From: Amanita rubescens
Lineage: Eukaryota; Basidiomycota; Agaricomycetes; Agaricales; Amanitaceae
NCBI GenBank assembly: GCA_015039365.1
Contig: WION01000003.1
Coordinates: 620,001-684,000, forward strand
Direction: 5' to 3'
Length of the DNA stretch: 64,000 bases
Numbering within the stretch: the stretch's first letter is position 1; each line of letters opens with the position of its first letter. Below, one piece after another: positions 11,252-20,856 of this stretch. The notes under the pieces are model-generated. The model had not been told where the DNA came from. It saw nothing but the letters and a program-made list of their open reading frames with translations, and made no database searches. A program made the position numbers and the translations under genes.

Positions 11252-12253
11252 TCAGAGCTCCAGTCGAGATACGCTATCGGCAACGAAGTGAAACGTAGAC
11301 AGCGAAGAAGCTTGACCGGTTTAGATTTCAAAGACACGTACAATCATAAATTACTTACTCGATATGCGCGGTGTTCGTGCAGGATTAGTTTTTGTACTCA
11401 ACGAGGCGCTAAGGGCACCTGACGTCGCGTCATAATTCCATCGTTCTTTCTGCGCGGCTAAAATAAAATCAGATTCCGTCAATGGTGATGTCCTGTGGTC
11501 ATACCATTAAGCACCTGCTCCCGATTCATGCCAAGGTATAATTCCGCGAGCGGTAGCGGAACTGAAGTATATGCTCCAAAAAGTAGGAGGGACGTTCGGC
11601 GGCGGAAAGATCCTAGCGGGGATTTGAGTTCGAACAAGTCGAGCGTGATGCTAATCGTACCAATAAAAGTTTGGATCATATACGCCAGTACGTTGGCTAG
11701 ATCTTTGTCGAAAAATCCGGCTTGGGATATTATGTCGTTCAAAGTCATTGCATTGGAGTGAATTTGCTCGTAGGCCCTCTGCCAGCACGCCGATACGAAA
11801 TTGTGGAGGGCGACAGAAAATGGAATCGAAAGAAGAGATTCCGGCAACCGTAACAAGGCATGTTTGGCAGGAGGACTTGTAAGTATACGATCAGAGCTTT
11901 CCATACTTCGTTAAACAAGCAATCTTACAGATCATCCACAATGAGATATGCAAGTACCAAAGGCGCTGTGACGAACAGACGGATTGGGTCGTTTGGATCA
12001 CCATTGTTCTAGTTGACCTCTTTGGTGCATAACCTTAGGGAGGACGGTAGATACATACGGCGAGATCTGCCTGTTCAGCCACACGTATCAATTCCAGGAA
12101 TTTGTTTTGGAGTGCTAACTGAGCAACTGCGTGAAATGTTTGTTCCAAAAACGTGGACGCGACAGGTAGATCGCACTGCATGCTCGTACCACGGGCTTGA
12201 TCCTGTAATTCTTGGGAGGACGATGGGGGAGGCGTCAATCTCTCTTTGGCCAT
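11252..12253 (-). CDS. CSN8: COP9 signalosome subunit 8 (PCI domain)
   Basis: Small PCI-domain subunit of the COP9 signalosome, which removes Nedd8 from cullins. The protein is alpha-helical: a first exon with FHAVAQLALQNKFLELIR, a middle part with RLFVTAPLVLAYLIVDDLPPAKHAL, and the winged-helix part FRRRTSLLLFGAYTSVPLPLAELYLGM followed by LNAAQKERWNYDATSG. This matches the end of CSN8 (AYTSI, G-W substrate strand). Six exons were read; all junctions keep frame and the last gives FHFVADSVSRLEL. The related 26S subunit Rpn12 and eIF3k were considered, but the RKRTFSLISKAYTSI-like segment favours CSN8. The start at 12253 is 56 bp from the start of the divergent NECAP gene. Confidence 0.78.
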
Positions 12254-12309
12254 TGTAAATTGGTGGATTGGACGCAGTGGGAATTGTTACTGCTTGTCAC
12301 ACTACAATC
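12254..12309. promoter_or_regulatory. 56-bp divergent intergenic region, CSN8/NECAP
   Basis: Only 56 bp separate the two start codons. The segment holds two ATTGG pentamers at 12259-12263 and 12267-12271 (CCAAT read on the minus strand), 8 bp apart. They are so close to the CSN8 start that they would more plausibly serve NECAP, or lie in the CSN8 leader. A shared bidirectional promoter is inferred from spacing only. Confidence 0.5.
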
Positions 12310-13154
12310 ATGGACGATGATGATATAGAATCTATTCTGTATATCGCCAGAGAAGTATCAGGTATGCTCTCCAGGCTAGCCTTTCGTTTCAACTGACGTA
12401 TCATAAAAGTCTTCAAAATTCCTCCTTTGAAGGTAAATGAAGGGCACAGAGCCAGCGACTGGGGAGACCTTGGCAATCCTCTTTGGAAAGGAAGATTACG
12501 CATTATCGAACGATCTCAAGGCGTTGGAATCCAATTCGAAGATGCCACTACTGGTGAGTGCATGATTAGCTCCATTGACATAAATGACGCATTGGGGTTA
12601 GGCGAACGTGCGGTACTGCTTTCGTCACTTTATCTTGTCTAATGGATAGCAGTATTCGCAAAGACCATGTATGATCCAGACCGCCCATCTGTAGAAGCGG
12701 TTTTGGATTCCTCGCGTTATTTTGTCATCCGCGTTGAAGATGATGGCAGGAAAGCTTATATTGGCATGGGTTTTCTGGAACGTTCAGAAAGCTTTGATTT
12801 CAGTAAGTAGTCGGGATACGGAACATCATTCGCGCTCATTGCAATTACAGATGTCGCACTGCAAGACTATACCAAGTTCGTTCTTAATTCTCCCTTTGTT
12901 ACACTAATTGAACCCCTGGACTCAGACGTTTTCGGGCAAAGCAAAACCCATCCTTACAAGCAGATCAGACAACTCCCCAGGCTTCTGGTCCAAAGAAAGA
13001 TTATAGCTTGAAAGAGGGGCAAACCTTTTCTATCAAATTACCAGGCCGCGACACAACCGAGAAGTCGCTGCTTAATGCTAAATCGAGTACCAGCGGCTCG
13101 TCTGGCGGAGGCGTTCCGTTACTACCTCCTCCTCCAAGTGTGAGGAAGTCGTAG
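12310..13154 (+). CDS. NECAP-like adaptin-ear-binding coat protein (DUF1681, PH-like)
   Basis: Endocytic accessory protein of the NECAP family, which binds AP-2 through a PH-like domain. Landmarks: start [40 protein letters not shown]; the conserved [27 protein letters not shown]. The C-terminal part after about residue 150 is low complexity and contains [10 protein letters not shown], the usual NECAP linker strand. It ends in a Ser/Gly/Pro-rich tail [10 protein letters not shown] rather than the WxxF motifs of animal NECAPs. It has four to five exons with short introns. It is head to head with CSN8 and tail to tail with ATG9. Confidence 0.92.
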
Positions 13155-13281
13155 TTTGTGCTTGTCTTTTTGTTCCATGCATATCAAAGCTAGTGTTGGT
13201 TAGCGTGTTTCCTGCACGCTCTCGTACAAATTAAGAGTTTGTACATTATGGTATATATAAAGTATCGTTATCGCCAGCTCA

Positions 13282-16200
13282 TCATTTTGGCCTATCCACC
13301 ATATCTCTCCTGCCATAAATCTGAGCAAGCAACCCAAGAATACCAACATCTTCAATAGAATCCTCGTTCTCCTGCACTTCTTCAATGTGCCTGGATCTCT
13401 TCGTTCCATCGACGTAGGACTCGCCTAGACCACTTCGTACACCTCCATCGGTAGCCAAATCACCCATTGGGATACTATTGTCCATTTCCGCCGATGGTTT
13501 CGGAGTTTTGACGCCCGATGTCTCTGCAGTGCCCACACTACCCTGAGAGTCGCCGAGGAAGGCCGTTTGAGCCATTGAGGGACCTCCGAATATGGAAGAA
13601 GCAGAAGGATTGATAGATGACATGGCGAGGTTACCTCCGCCGACGCTAGTCCGTTTGCGTGAAACAGCTACGGTCTGGCTCTGACGCAGTGCGCGGTCAT
13701 ATTCCTGTGCCTTATCTGCCAAGGTTTTCTCAGGCCTTTGTTCTATTCCAGATGGTACACCAATTGAGGTATCCATGATCGAGCTGGAGAGTACATTCTG
13801 CCTACGCCGATGTAGGTATGCGTGTGTCGCAGAATACTCCGCCATACGGCTAAGATACAATGAACCGGACGGATCGGACGGGTTCCAATTAGGATTGGCA
13901 GCCTAAGCGAACCTTCAGTAAGATGGTTGTAGTACTCAGTTCTTCTCGCACCTTAAATGTCAAGAAGCTCTTCTCCATCTTTCCTTCGTTGGATACCATT
14001 TTATGGTCTCTGGCATTGGTTGGCGCCCCGAACTACAAGTGTACGGTTAGCATGTTCGCAACTATCAATTGGGTATGCAAACCTTGACATTCCCGTGACG
14101 CTCGAAATTGAATTCGGCAAAGCTACAGACATAACCGCGGCCATCTACATGAACGGTAAACTCCCGAAAAAAGTCGATGATAGCAGGAGCGCATTTCGGA
14201 AGCGAGAACCACAGGACGAAAGGCGTCAAAACTACGGAAAGTAGCTCTTGGCAGAAAATGAGGATTTTCATTGCGAAGAGTTCGCCAAACTCTTGGTGAA
14301 CCTTCAACAAAGTAAAGATCGCTATAAAAAATAATAAATCATTCGCACCTTCTTACTGTGAAGTTGTCCTTTCCATTCGTCAGGCATATAATGTGTATAA
14401 GCGATCACTTCAGTCAATAGCAACTCGGGATCAAAGACTTTGTGTTCGTCAGGTATCATGCCTCTTGCAGTAGTGAGTATAGCACCGAACACTCCGAGGT
14501 AAAAGAGCACGGTCCGATGAGGGGTAATCTCGAAATGAAAGAATAGATCTGGGTCAAGAACAGTGGCAAGGACCAAAACTGCAGCGAATGAACCAGCGAT
14601 AAACGCGACGAATCTAAGTCCAATTCAGAAGGCGGTCCAGTTCTATATAGTGAGGACTTGCCGAACAATAAGTGTCAAATTTTCATTGGGAAACTGGCCA
14701 ATATACATTGATGCCAGCGGGTAACTTTCGTGCAGTCTCCTAGCGAAGAAGTGCGGCAACTCGTTAAATTCCCTGAACTTCCATCGAGCGTAGGACGTAT
14801 ATCGGCGGCCTCCGATATTCGAAGGGTCTTTGTGGTATTCCTATCGTAGTTTAAAGAAAAGTAGCAATTTCATAAGGAAAACTGACCTCGAAATATCGGA
14901 AAAAGGAATACATGAGTAGATATAAGATAATAAATGGTGCGAATATTGCATTGAGAATGCCCATGAAGACGAAACGTCGTTTCAGTCTACAAGGGAGTCA
15001 GGCCCTTCTGTTGTATAAATCAGTCTCACTCACCCTTCAATCAACACTGTTCTTGTCCTGGCTTGAAGGAAGACTTTCCGTACACGGCCTTGTCTATCAA
15101 ACAGATACTCCATCAAACAAAAGCGCAGATTCCACTCCAGAGCACGCGTCAAGATCGTGCCTTTACCCTGCTCTTGAGAAACGAACCGCGACAGAAACGG
15201 TGGAAATGGAGCACTGAGATCAAGTAGCTCCTTATTGAAGAGAGCGATAAGATAATTTTCCTGTCTCATTATTCTATTGGCTATGTCGTGTGCGTCAAGT
15301 TTGGCGGTTGTCGTGTTGTTGGAATTACGTGCTGATTTTGAAGATATCGCGGTAATAGGATTTTCTTCTCGGATAACTTCTATCCTTCGTACAACTTCTG
15401 GCCATGCGATTGTTTGAATGTCTGCCTATGTCAATCTCAGTATAGGCATGGGCGACAGAAATGCAACACTGCATACATCTGGGATCTTGAGTAGATGTGT
15501 ATAGAAATTATACATGTCAACTAGGCGACGAATGCTGCTAAAGAAACTGATGATTTGCCAGACGTAAAATGCTGAGAATAACAGGAAAAGCAGAAGAGTA
15601 AATCCTGAAAATCTGGTGGTATCGGCATTGAGTTGTTGATATGAACATGGTTGTGATATAACGCACCTAGATACGCAGCGCGGGATAACGACATCAGACA
15701 AGTGCGCCGGATTCTCTCGTCTAAGCCGAGAGTAATCGATACATCCAAGCAGAAAGGTCGAAAAACCAATCACAAAACCAACTGTTCTGTCGTGACAAAG
15801 AAATTAAGTCGTCTAGGTTAGTCAGAATCAGGGAAAAGTCACTGACAATAGATTCAGCCCTCTGGCAAGTGCTATACTGTAAAGTCCTTTTCCTTCATAA
15901 TACCAATACACCTCCTGCAGGAATCCATCTAAATTGTAAACATTCACCCAGTTCCATAGTGCCCGCTCGTAGGCATCCAAGCCTCGCATCGGCCTGGCTT
16001 GGGGTTCTCGATGGGGGTCCTCGTGAGACTTGACGTCCGTCTCTGACGGTCTAGGAGGTAGCGGTACGTCGGACGTATGCATTGGAAGTACTGGGGGAAC
16101 TTTACGACCAGAGGTCGAAAATAGCGGCTGTGTCCTGCCAGATGCCCTATCTCTCGCTTTACCTTTCCCTTTCATCGACATTGCAGCTGCTGCCTTGCGG

Positions 16201-16571
16201 GATGGTGCCTCAATCATGAGGCTCTGTGGCACTTCATCGTCAGATTCGTGTTCATCCACACGATCCTCTTGCTGAATATTGGGATGAAATGTAGACTCCA
16301 TCATGTTGTCTTCATCCCACGAGACTTTCTGCTTCTCGTGTCTCGGCATTTGCTGGCTAGTGCCAATTTTGGGGCTTCCACTGCTTCCTGCCTCATCTTC
16401 CTCTTCAACGGGGGACTGGCTAGCCTGAGCGTATCCCTGATAATTCCTGCCCATTGGATTTAGCATGTTGAGGAAAGGTCGCGAAGCTGACGCATTTAAG
16501 ATGGAATTTGACATTTGAAATGAATTTGAACCAGATGGGTGTCTTGAATTACGGGACGAGGAAGAATGCAT
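13282..16571 (-). CDS. ATG9: Autophagy protein 9 (Atg9 scramblase)
   Basis: Multi-spanning lipid scramblase carried on vesicles that seed the autophagosome. After about 200 disordered Ser/Pro/acidic residues comes the conserved [28 protein letters not shown], then membrane segments ([35 protein letters not shown]), the [16 protein letters not shown] block, a re-entrant/TM block ([27 protein letters not shown]), [17 protein letters not shown], further TM segments and [18 protein letters not shown]. The C-terminal [14 protein letters not shown] is the usual start of the cytosolic tail. I placed the start at the ATG at 16571 ([14 protein letters not shown]); the frame stays open a little further upstream but only with a GTG. 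The C-terminal tail is about 190 residues, Ser/Thr-rich. Confidence 0.95.
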
Positions 16572-16759
16572 ATCATCTAAAGCTGCTGTGGCGAAGCCGC
16601 AGCGACTGAGACTGACTTTGTTGGCAACTTGAGTCAACCAACTGCTATTTCTCACGCCTACTGACTACACCACCTACTCGGCCGAAATTCGCCAGACCTA
16701 CAAAGAGATTAGAATAGACTTGTAAAATGATTGTACACCCGGTAATCATGCACCTGTAT

Positions 16760-17299
16760 TCAAAGATTTACTACTCTGACCAATTCGATAGCCTTTCTTG
16801 CAACCTCTTTGTCATCTGGGTAACTCAGGCGCTCAACAGCAGCATCCGCTTCTATGAAAATGGATTCATAGTTCTCCCATTCCGTTTGTGTTCCATCAAC
16901 TTTCTCAGCAGAGCCATCTCGTAATTTCGCGAGATACCACGATATAAACTTGACAGTGTTTGGCTGGCGCAGTGGGCGCATCGTCATGGCAAAAGCCTCG
17001 ACGGAATCATCCACGATACTGGAACCGAACTGGCGAGCACCAGCTGCAGGGGCGCGCGTAGGTATGCGACAGGGTAAAATCTCGCAGGGATAGCCAGTTT
17101 CTTCGTACGTTTCCCGCACTGCAGCGACCTCTAATGACTCTCCTCGATCCTTCCGACCCTTGGGGAGGTTCCATTTATCGGTTTTGAGATTATGCAAGAT
17201 GCATATTTGAAGCTCGTTATTCTCTGGGCTTCTGCGAAAAAGGACAGTGCCTGCTGAGAGTACGAAAGAGTCACTGGTCCAAACCTGCCTACCAGTCAT
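16760..17299 (-). CDS. Nudix hydrolase (diphosphoinositol polyphosphate phosphohydrolase-like)
   Basis: Single-exon Nudix enzyme of about 180 residues. The Nudix box GX5EX7REUXEEXGU reads GRKDRGESLEVAAVRETYEETGY, preceded by DKWNLPKGRK. The PKGR context fits enzymes acting on diphosphoinositol polyphosphates or dinucleoside polyphosphates; the exact substrate cannot be settled. I chose the ATG at 17299 (MTGRQVW) because the longer frame starts with GTG. A tiny upstream exon is possible. It is the third minus-strand gene in a row and is separated from ATG9 by 188 bp. Confidence 0.85.
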   Translation of the reverse strand: MTGRQVWTSDSFVLSAGTVLFRRSPENNELQICILHNLKTDKWNLPKGRKDRGESLEVAAVRETYEETGYPCEILPCRIPTRAPAAGARQFGSSIVDDSVEAFAMTMRPLRQPNTVKFISWYLAKLRDGSAEKVDGTQTEWENYESIFIEADAAVERLSYPDDKEVARKAIELVRVVNL

Positions 17300-17573
17300 T
17301 GAAGCGGTGGGCGATCTGTTACGTACGCCATTGCAAATCAGTCGCACGCTTGTATGAGAACGAACAGTAAGTATATCTCACGGAATGGAGAACCCTGTGT
17401 GCCTGTGACGAATGTCCGGAACGGTACCCGCGATTTTACATAGTCTACTTTTTAGTGCGCTGTCGTAGCGACAGAGAACCCTTGATGAAGATCCGGAGCC
17501 ACGGTACGCTCAATTCATTTCACGGTTGCTCGCTGCGGTCCATATGACAGACTCTTTCAAACTGCAATCGCGT

Positions 17574-18239
17574 TTAAATTTCCAACATATTGTCACCCTG
17601 CAGTTTTATAATGTCCAAGACCTCCCAGGTTTCCACTGGACCCTCGCATCTCACAACCCAGATCTCGTCCGCCCTGAAACCAGCCATCCCATCTTCAGAT
17701 TCATCGCCCTCGCCATCTACACCTAGAGATACCCCGTCGCTCTCCTCCTTCACTCGCAACGACTCGGCAAACTGGCGTCGTAAGCCTTTTTCCGCGTCCT
17801 TGTCGGTCACATAGCACAGCGAAACATGCGGAAATGCTGGTGTTTTAGGGTCGATCCGAAGTGCGGCGTGTACCTCTTGATGCAGAGCAGAAAGCTCAGG
17901 CGAAAGATTCACGGCAAGATACACCGATCGAAAATAATGGGACCCGATCTCGAGCGATCTGAATGCAATGTTGATTTGTTTCTGGTCCTGGGGAATACAC
18001 GCCCGAATCGCAGACACGGGAGTATCGAGGGGTAATGAGGCGAGGGTTACGTGAGGTTCAAAATTTGGAAAGGATCCCTCGCTTGCGGGTTCGGTGCTAG
18101 CGCTAGCGTCAAAACGCCTCATCACCGTTTCGAGTTTCTCGGCATCGGAACGAGACGGCACTATCCAGAGTCCTAAGCCTAGTGTACATAGGTCAGATAG
18201 CTTCGTCTACATATCATCGCCAAGTGGCACATTACCCAT
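17574..18239 (-). CDS. 2',3'-cyclic-nucleotide 3'-phosphodiesterase (CPDase, 2H superfamily), 4-nt first exon
   Basis: 2H-phosphoesterase of the fungal/plant CPDase type, opening cyclic phosphates such as ADP-ribose 1'',2''-cyclic phosphate left by tRNA splicing. Both HxT/S motifs are present: FEPHVTLASL and FPHVSLCYV, about 80 residues apart. The N-terminus GLWIVPSRSDAEKL is typical. To reach a start codon the reading requires a first coding exon of four bases (ATGG, 18239-18236), a 57-nt intron (GTAATG...CACTAG, 18235-18179) and exon 2 at 18178-17574. The total is 609 nt, 202 residues, in frame. An acidic Ser/Glu/Gly insert (ESDGVSLGVDGEGDESEDG) sits before the last strand. Without the spliced exon the frame has only GTG or an internal Met. 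Confidence 0.87.
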
Positions 18240-18323
18240 TATGTGGTGATAGTCATACAATCGACTAGCTATATTTACAACAAGTACATATCACACAAAT
18301 CAAATTCCTACGTTGACCGAACA

Positions 18324-20128
18324 TCAAGGATCTCCGCTTTCCTGATGCAATCGAACCCAACTATTTTCCGCAGTTTCACTACTGTTACTCTCGGCTTCCC
18401 ACTCTGATGTAGCTTCATCATGATCTGAACCATCTCGTTCACCCGGTTTTACGGAAGGCGGTTTGGGCGTAGTTACAGTTGCATGTTGAGGCGGAAGGAA
18501 AGGCTGCGCGGGCAGCAATCGATTTCGAATTGAGATTAGAACGGCTGGCAAATTTAATAATCCATCAAGGATAACGGAAGGAAGGTGAGAGGCGATCTTG
18601 TACGTCGTAGCTTATAAAGGATCAGCCAGTTGTCGCGCAGCGGAAGACCAGTCCACTTACCACCAGAGCCTACTGAAAACCGTTCGCCTCGAACGAGTCT
18701 TTGTGCCCTGCGCCACAGCAATCCAAGACCCAAAAGGTTTGGTCCAAACTTTCCATCACTGACAACGTCGATAATGCGATCAACAAACACAGATACATCC
18801 GTCGGTTGCCGCGGGACGCCGAAGCGATTGCCATTCTTGAAGATTGATATCAACGTATGGTAACGGGACTCTGGGACGGGAGAATCGTGGGCGATCGCTG
18901 CAAACGCTGGGCCATATGACACTTTCTCCGATGCCGTCCAGTCTTCCATCACTTTAAACAATTCTCCTGTTGAATATTCTTCAGTCATATTCGCCGGTGA
19001 CGATGCATTGCCATGTTTCAATGCGCCAATCTCGACGGTGACTACTCGAATGTTTTTCATCGAGGCACTGTTGTCAGTTACCGCTGCGAGGTTGATCTCT
19101 CTCCTCAATACTTCCACTCCGCGAAGCGTACCCGCGACAGCCATAGATTGCACCGATGCGAATGGGATGCCAACACGCGCCTCTGTTGCCGGAAGGCAGA
19201 TGATGATGGATTTGCTTCCTTTGTCTCTCGGGCTGGTGCGTAATAATGGAAGGAGACATTGAATAACTCGAAGAGGAGTAATTTGCGCAGCAATGAGGTA
19301 TGGAATATATGTATCGGTAAGGGAGATATGCTCCAACGGAGCTGGCGTAACAGTGATTTGAGGAGAAACTGTTAGCAGGGAGATAATAGAGTGGATATAG
19401 GGTTGGGATGAGGTCGATACATATGGATCGCCGGCGGAACTAATGGGGAAGCGAAGTGATAAAGTCGATGTTAAAGAACGCAAGAATGCATTGATAGTAG
19501 CTGGCTGCACTAATATAAGCCATCAGCGAGGACGTAAGACATGCCGCGCACCTGAGATGGATCGAGCACGAGCGCTCTGACATAACCCTGGCATTGACTC
19601 TCCAGAGCAGTGCATGCCTCTGGATTTGATACACTTGCGATGACGATGTATCCCTTTCTCTCCAGGTCTTGAATGAGTGGGAGCGCAAAGACGGTATCAC
19701 CACCCAAAACGACTACATTTGGGAAAAAAAAGTTAAACCGCCGGCCTATGTTTATCCAGGCGATACCTACCAACGACTTGTCGTCGCTCATTTCTCTGCG
19801 CTCTTGCTACATGAGAGCGAGGCCTGCGGGCGTATACTGTTGTGTATCCAGCCAAGAGTAGACCTGTGCCAGCTACGCCGATAACCAATCCAACGGTCTT
19901 CCATGGGTGTTTTACAATCCAGGCGCTAGAGTTCTCGAGCCATGAGGTTGGTTTGGGTGGTGGCGGAGGTGGTGGAGGTGGAGGGACTTGAAAGTCACCT
20001 AGGGCTGGGAGGCGAACGTCGGGGAGACCAGGGCCATAGCGAGATATATCGACCCATAGACGGTTGAAGGCATCGTGGACATAAATTTCGAGAGACTCAA
20101 AATACGCCTCGAGCTTGTCGACGTCCAT
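18324..20128 (-). CDS. DUF1776 family protein, SDR-like, membrane-anchored
   Basis: Fungal protein of the DUF1776 family. It has a Rossmann-like core resembling short-chain dehydrogenases but no assigned activity. Parts in order: MDVDKLEAYFESLEIYVHDAF, a run of ten prolines, a transmembrane segment VGLVIGVAGTGLLLAGYTTVY, then VVVLGGDTVFALPLIQDL (nucleotide-fold-like strand-loop-helix), a long SDR-like body with PYLIAAQITPLRVIQCLLPLL, and a C-terminal segment KIASHLPSVILDGLLNLPAVL, ending in an acidic Ser-rich tail. The C-terminal join uses a GTAAGTGG donor and a TTTATAAG acceptor, giving GSGATTYKIASHLPSV. The usual SDR Tyr-x-x-x-Lys is not obvious to me. The family assignment is from memory of its pattern; catalysis is doubtful. 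Confidence 0.75.
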
Positions 20129-20215
20129 GGCCTGAGCTGCCGTGACTGTGCCGCTCCGTCATGTCTTGACTTTACACATCAAAACATCTACATCTACATA
20201 CACACATACACACAG

Positions 20216-20731
20216 TCACGGGGGATCTAGCGGATAATGATACGCTCTTCTCAGCATCTGCCACATTATCTCTGCCGCGTCGCACAGTTTATCCACAACA
20301 ACCGCTACGTGTACATCCTCAACAGGCCATGGTATTGTCCACACTGCCGGAGATGTTGGCGATAACGCAGTGGAATCGTTTGGTGGTACATATTTTAGCG
20401 TTTCTGTCAGTTTTGGGTTGCTAGCGCTCCGCGTCGGCGTCGGCGACTCAGTGCTACTCGTTGCCATAGGTCGTGAAGTTGATGTTGACGTTAATGTCTT
20501 GTAAACGGTGCTCGTGATGGTGATAGGCTCTATTGTGATATATTCAGTTGTCGTTGTTAATGAGATTGTTTGCGCAGGAGATACAGCAGGTATATGTGAA
20601 GGTTCTCTAATTGGCGCAGTGGCGTGTCGCACATGTAAGAGAGCAGCAAAGAGCATGAGCCAAGGAATGGCTTGTAGCAGACCCGACATCAAGAATCTTG
20701 TTCTTGACTTTGCTTTCGATTTTACTGTCAT
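20216..20731 (-). CDS. Small membrane-anchored Ser/Thr-rich protein, unknown function
   Basis: Single exon, 171 residues, not recognised. The start is Lys/Arg-rich (MTVKSKAKSRTRFL), followed by a hydrophobic segment LLQAIPWLMLFAALLHV at about residues 18-34, which reads as a signal anchor or uncleaved signal peptide. Residues about 50-110 are very rich in Ser/Thr/Pro and could be O-mannosylated if lumenal. The C-terminal 40 residues are ordered-looking (VEDVHVAVVVDKLCDAAEIMWQMLRRAYHY), possibly an amphipathic helix. It lies 87 bp downstream of the DUF1776 start on the same strand. It may be a lineage-specific gene; a true ATG and an uninterrupted frame support coding. Confidence 0.6.
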   Translation of the reverse strand: MTVKSKAKSRTRFLMSGLLQAIPWLMLFAALLHVRHATAPIREPSHIPAVSPAQTISLTTTTEYITIEPITITSTVYKTLTSTSTSRPMATSSTESPTPTRSASNPKLTETLKYVPPNDSTALSPTSPAVWTIPWPVEDVHVAVVVDKLCDAAEIMWQMLRRAYHYPLDPP

Positions 20732-20856
20732 TGAGATCTGCGGTACAAAGTACTCTGCCGCCGAGAAATGCGAGAATTTGCATTTAGCTTCGCCGCAGTG
20801 CTCAACCGAGAAATTCGTCTTCAGGTCCGCAATACATAGATCTATCTGACAGTAAG

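Noticed and set aside
16572..16655. Longer ATG9 N-terminus from 16655
   Set aside because: The apparent first codon is GTG, not ATG; the first true ATG is at 16571.
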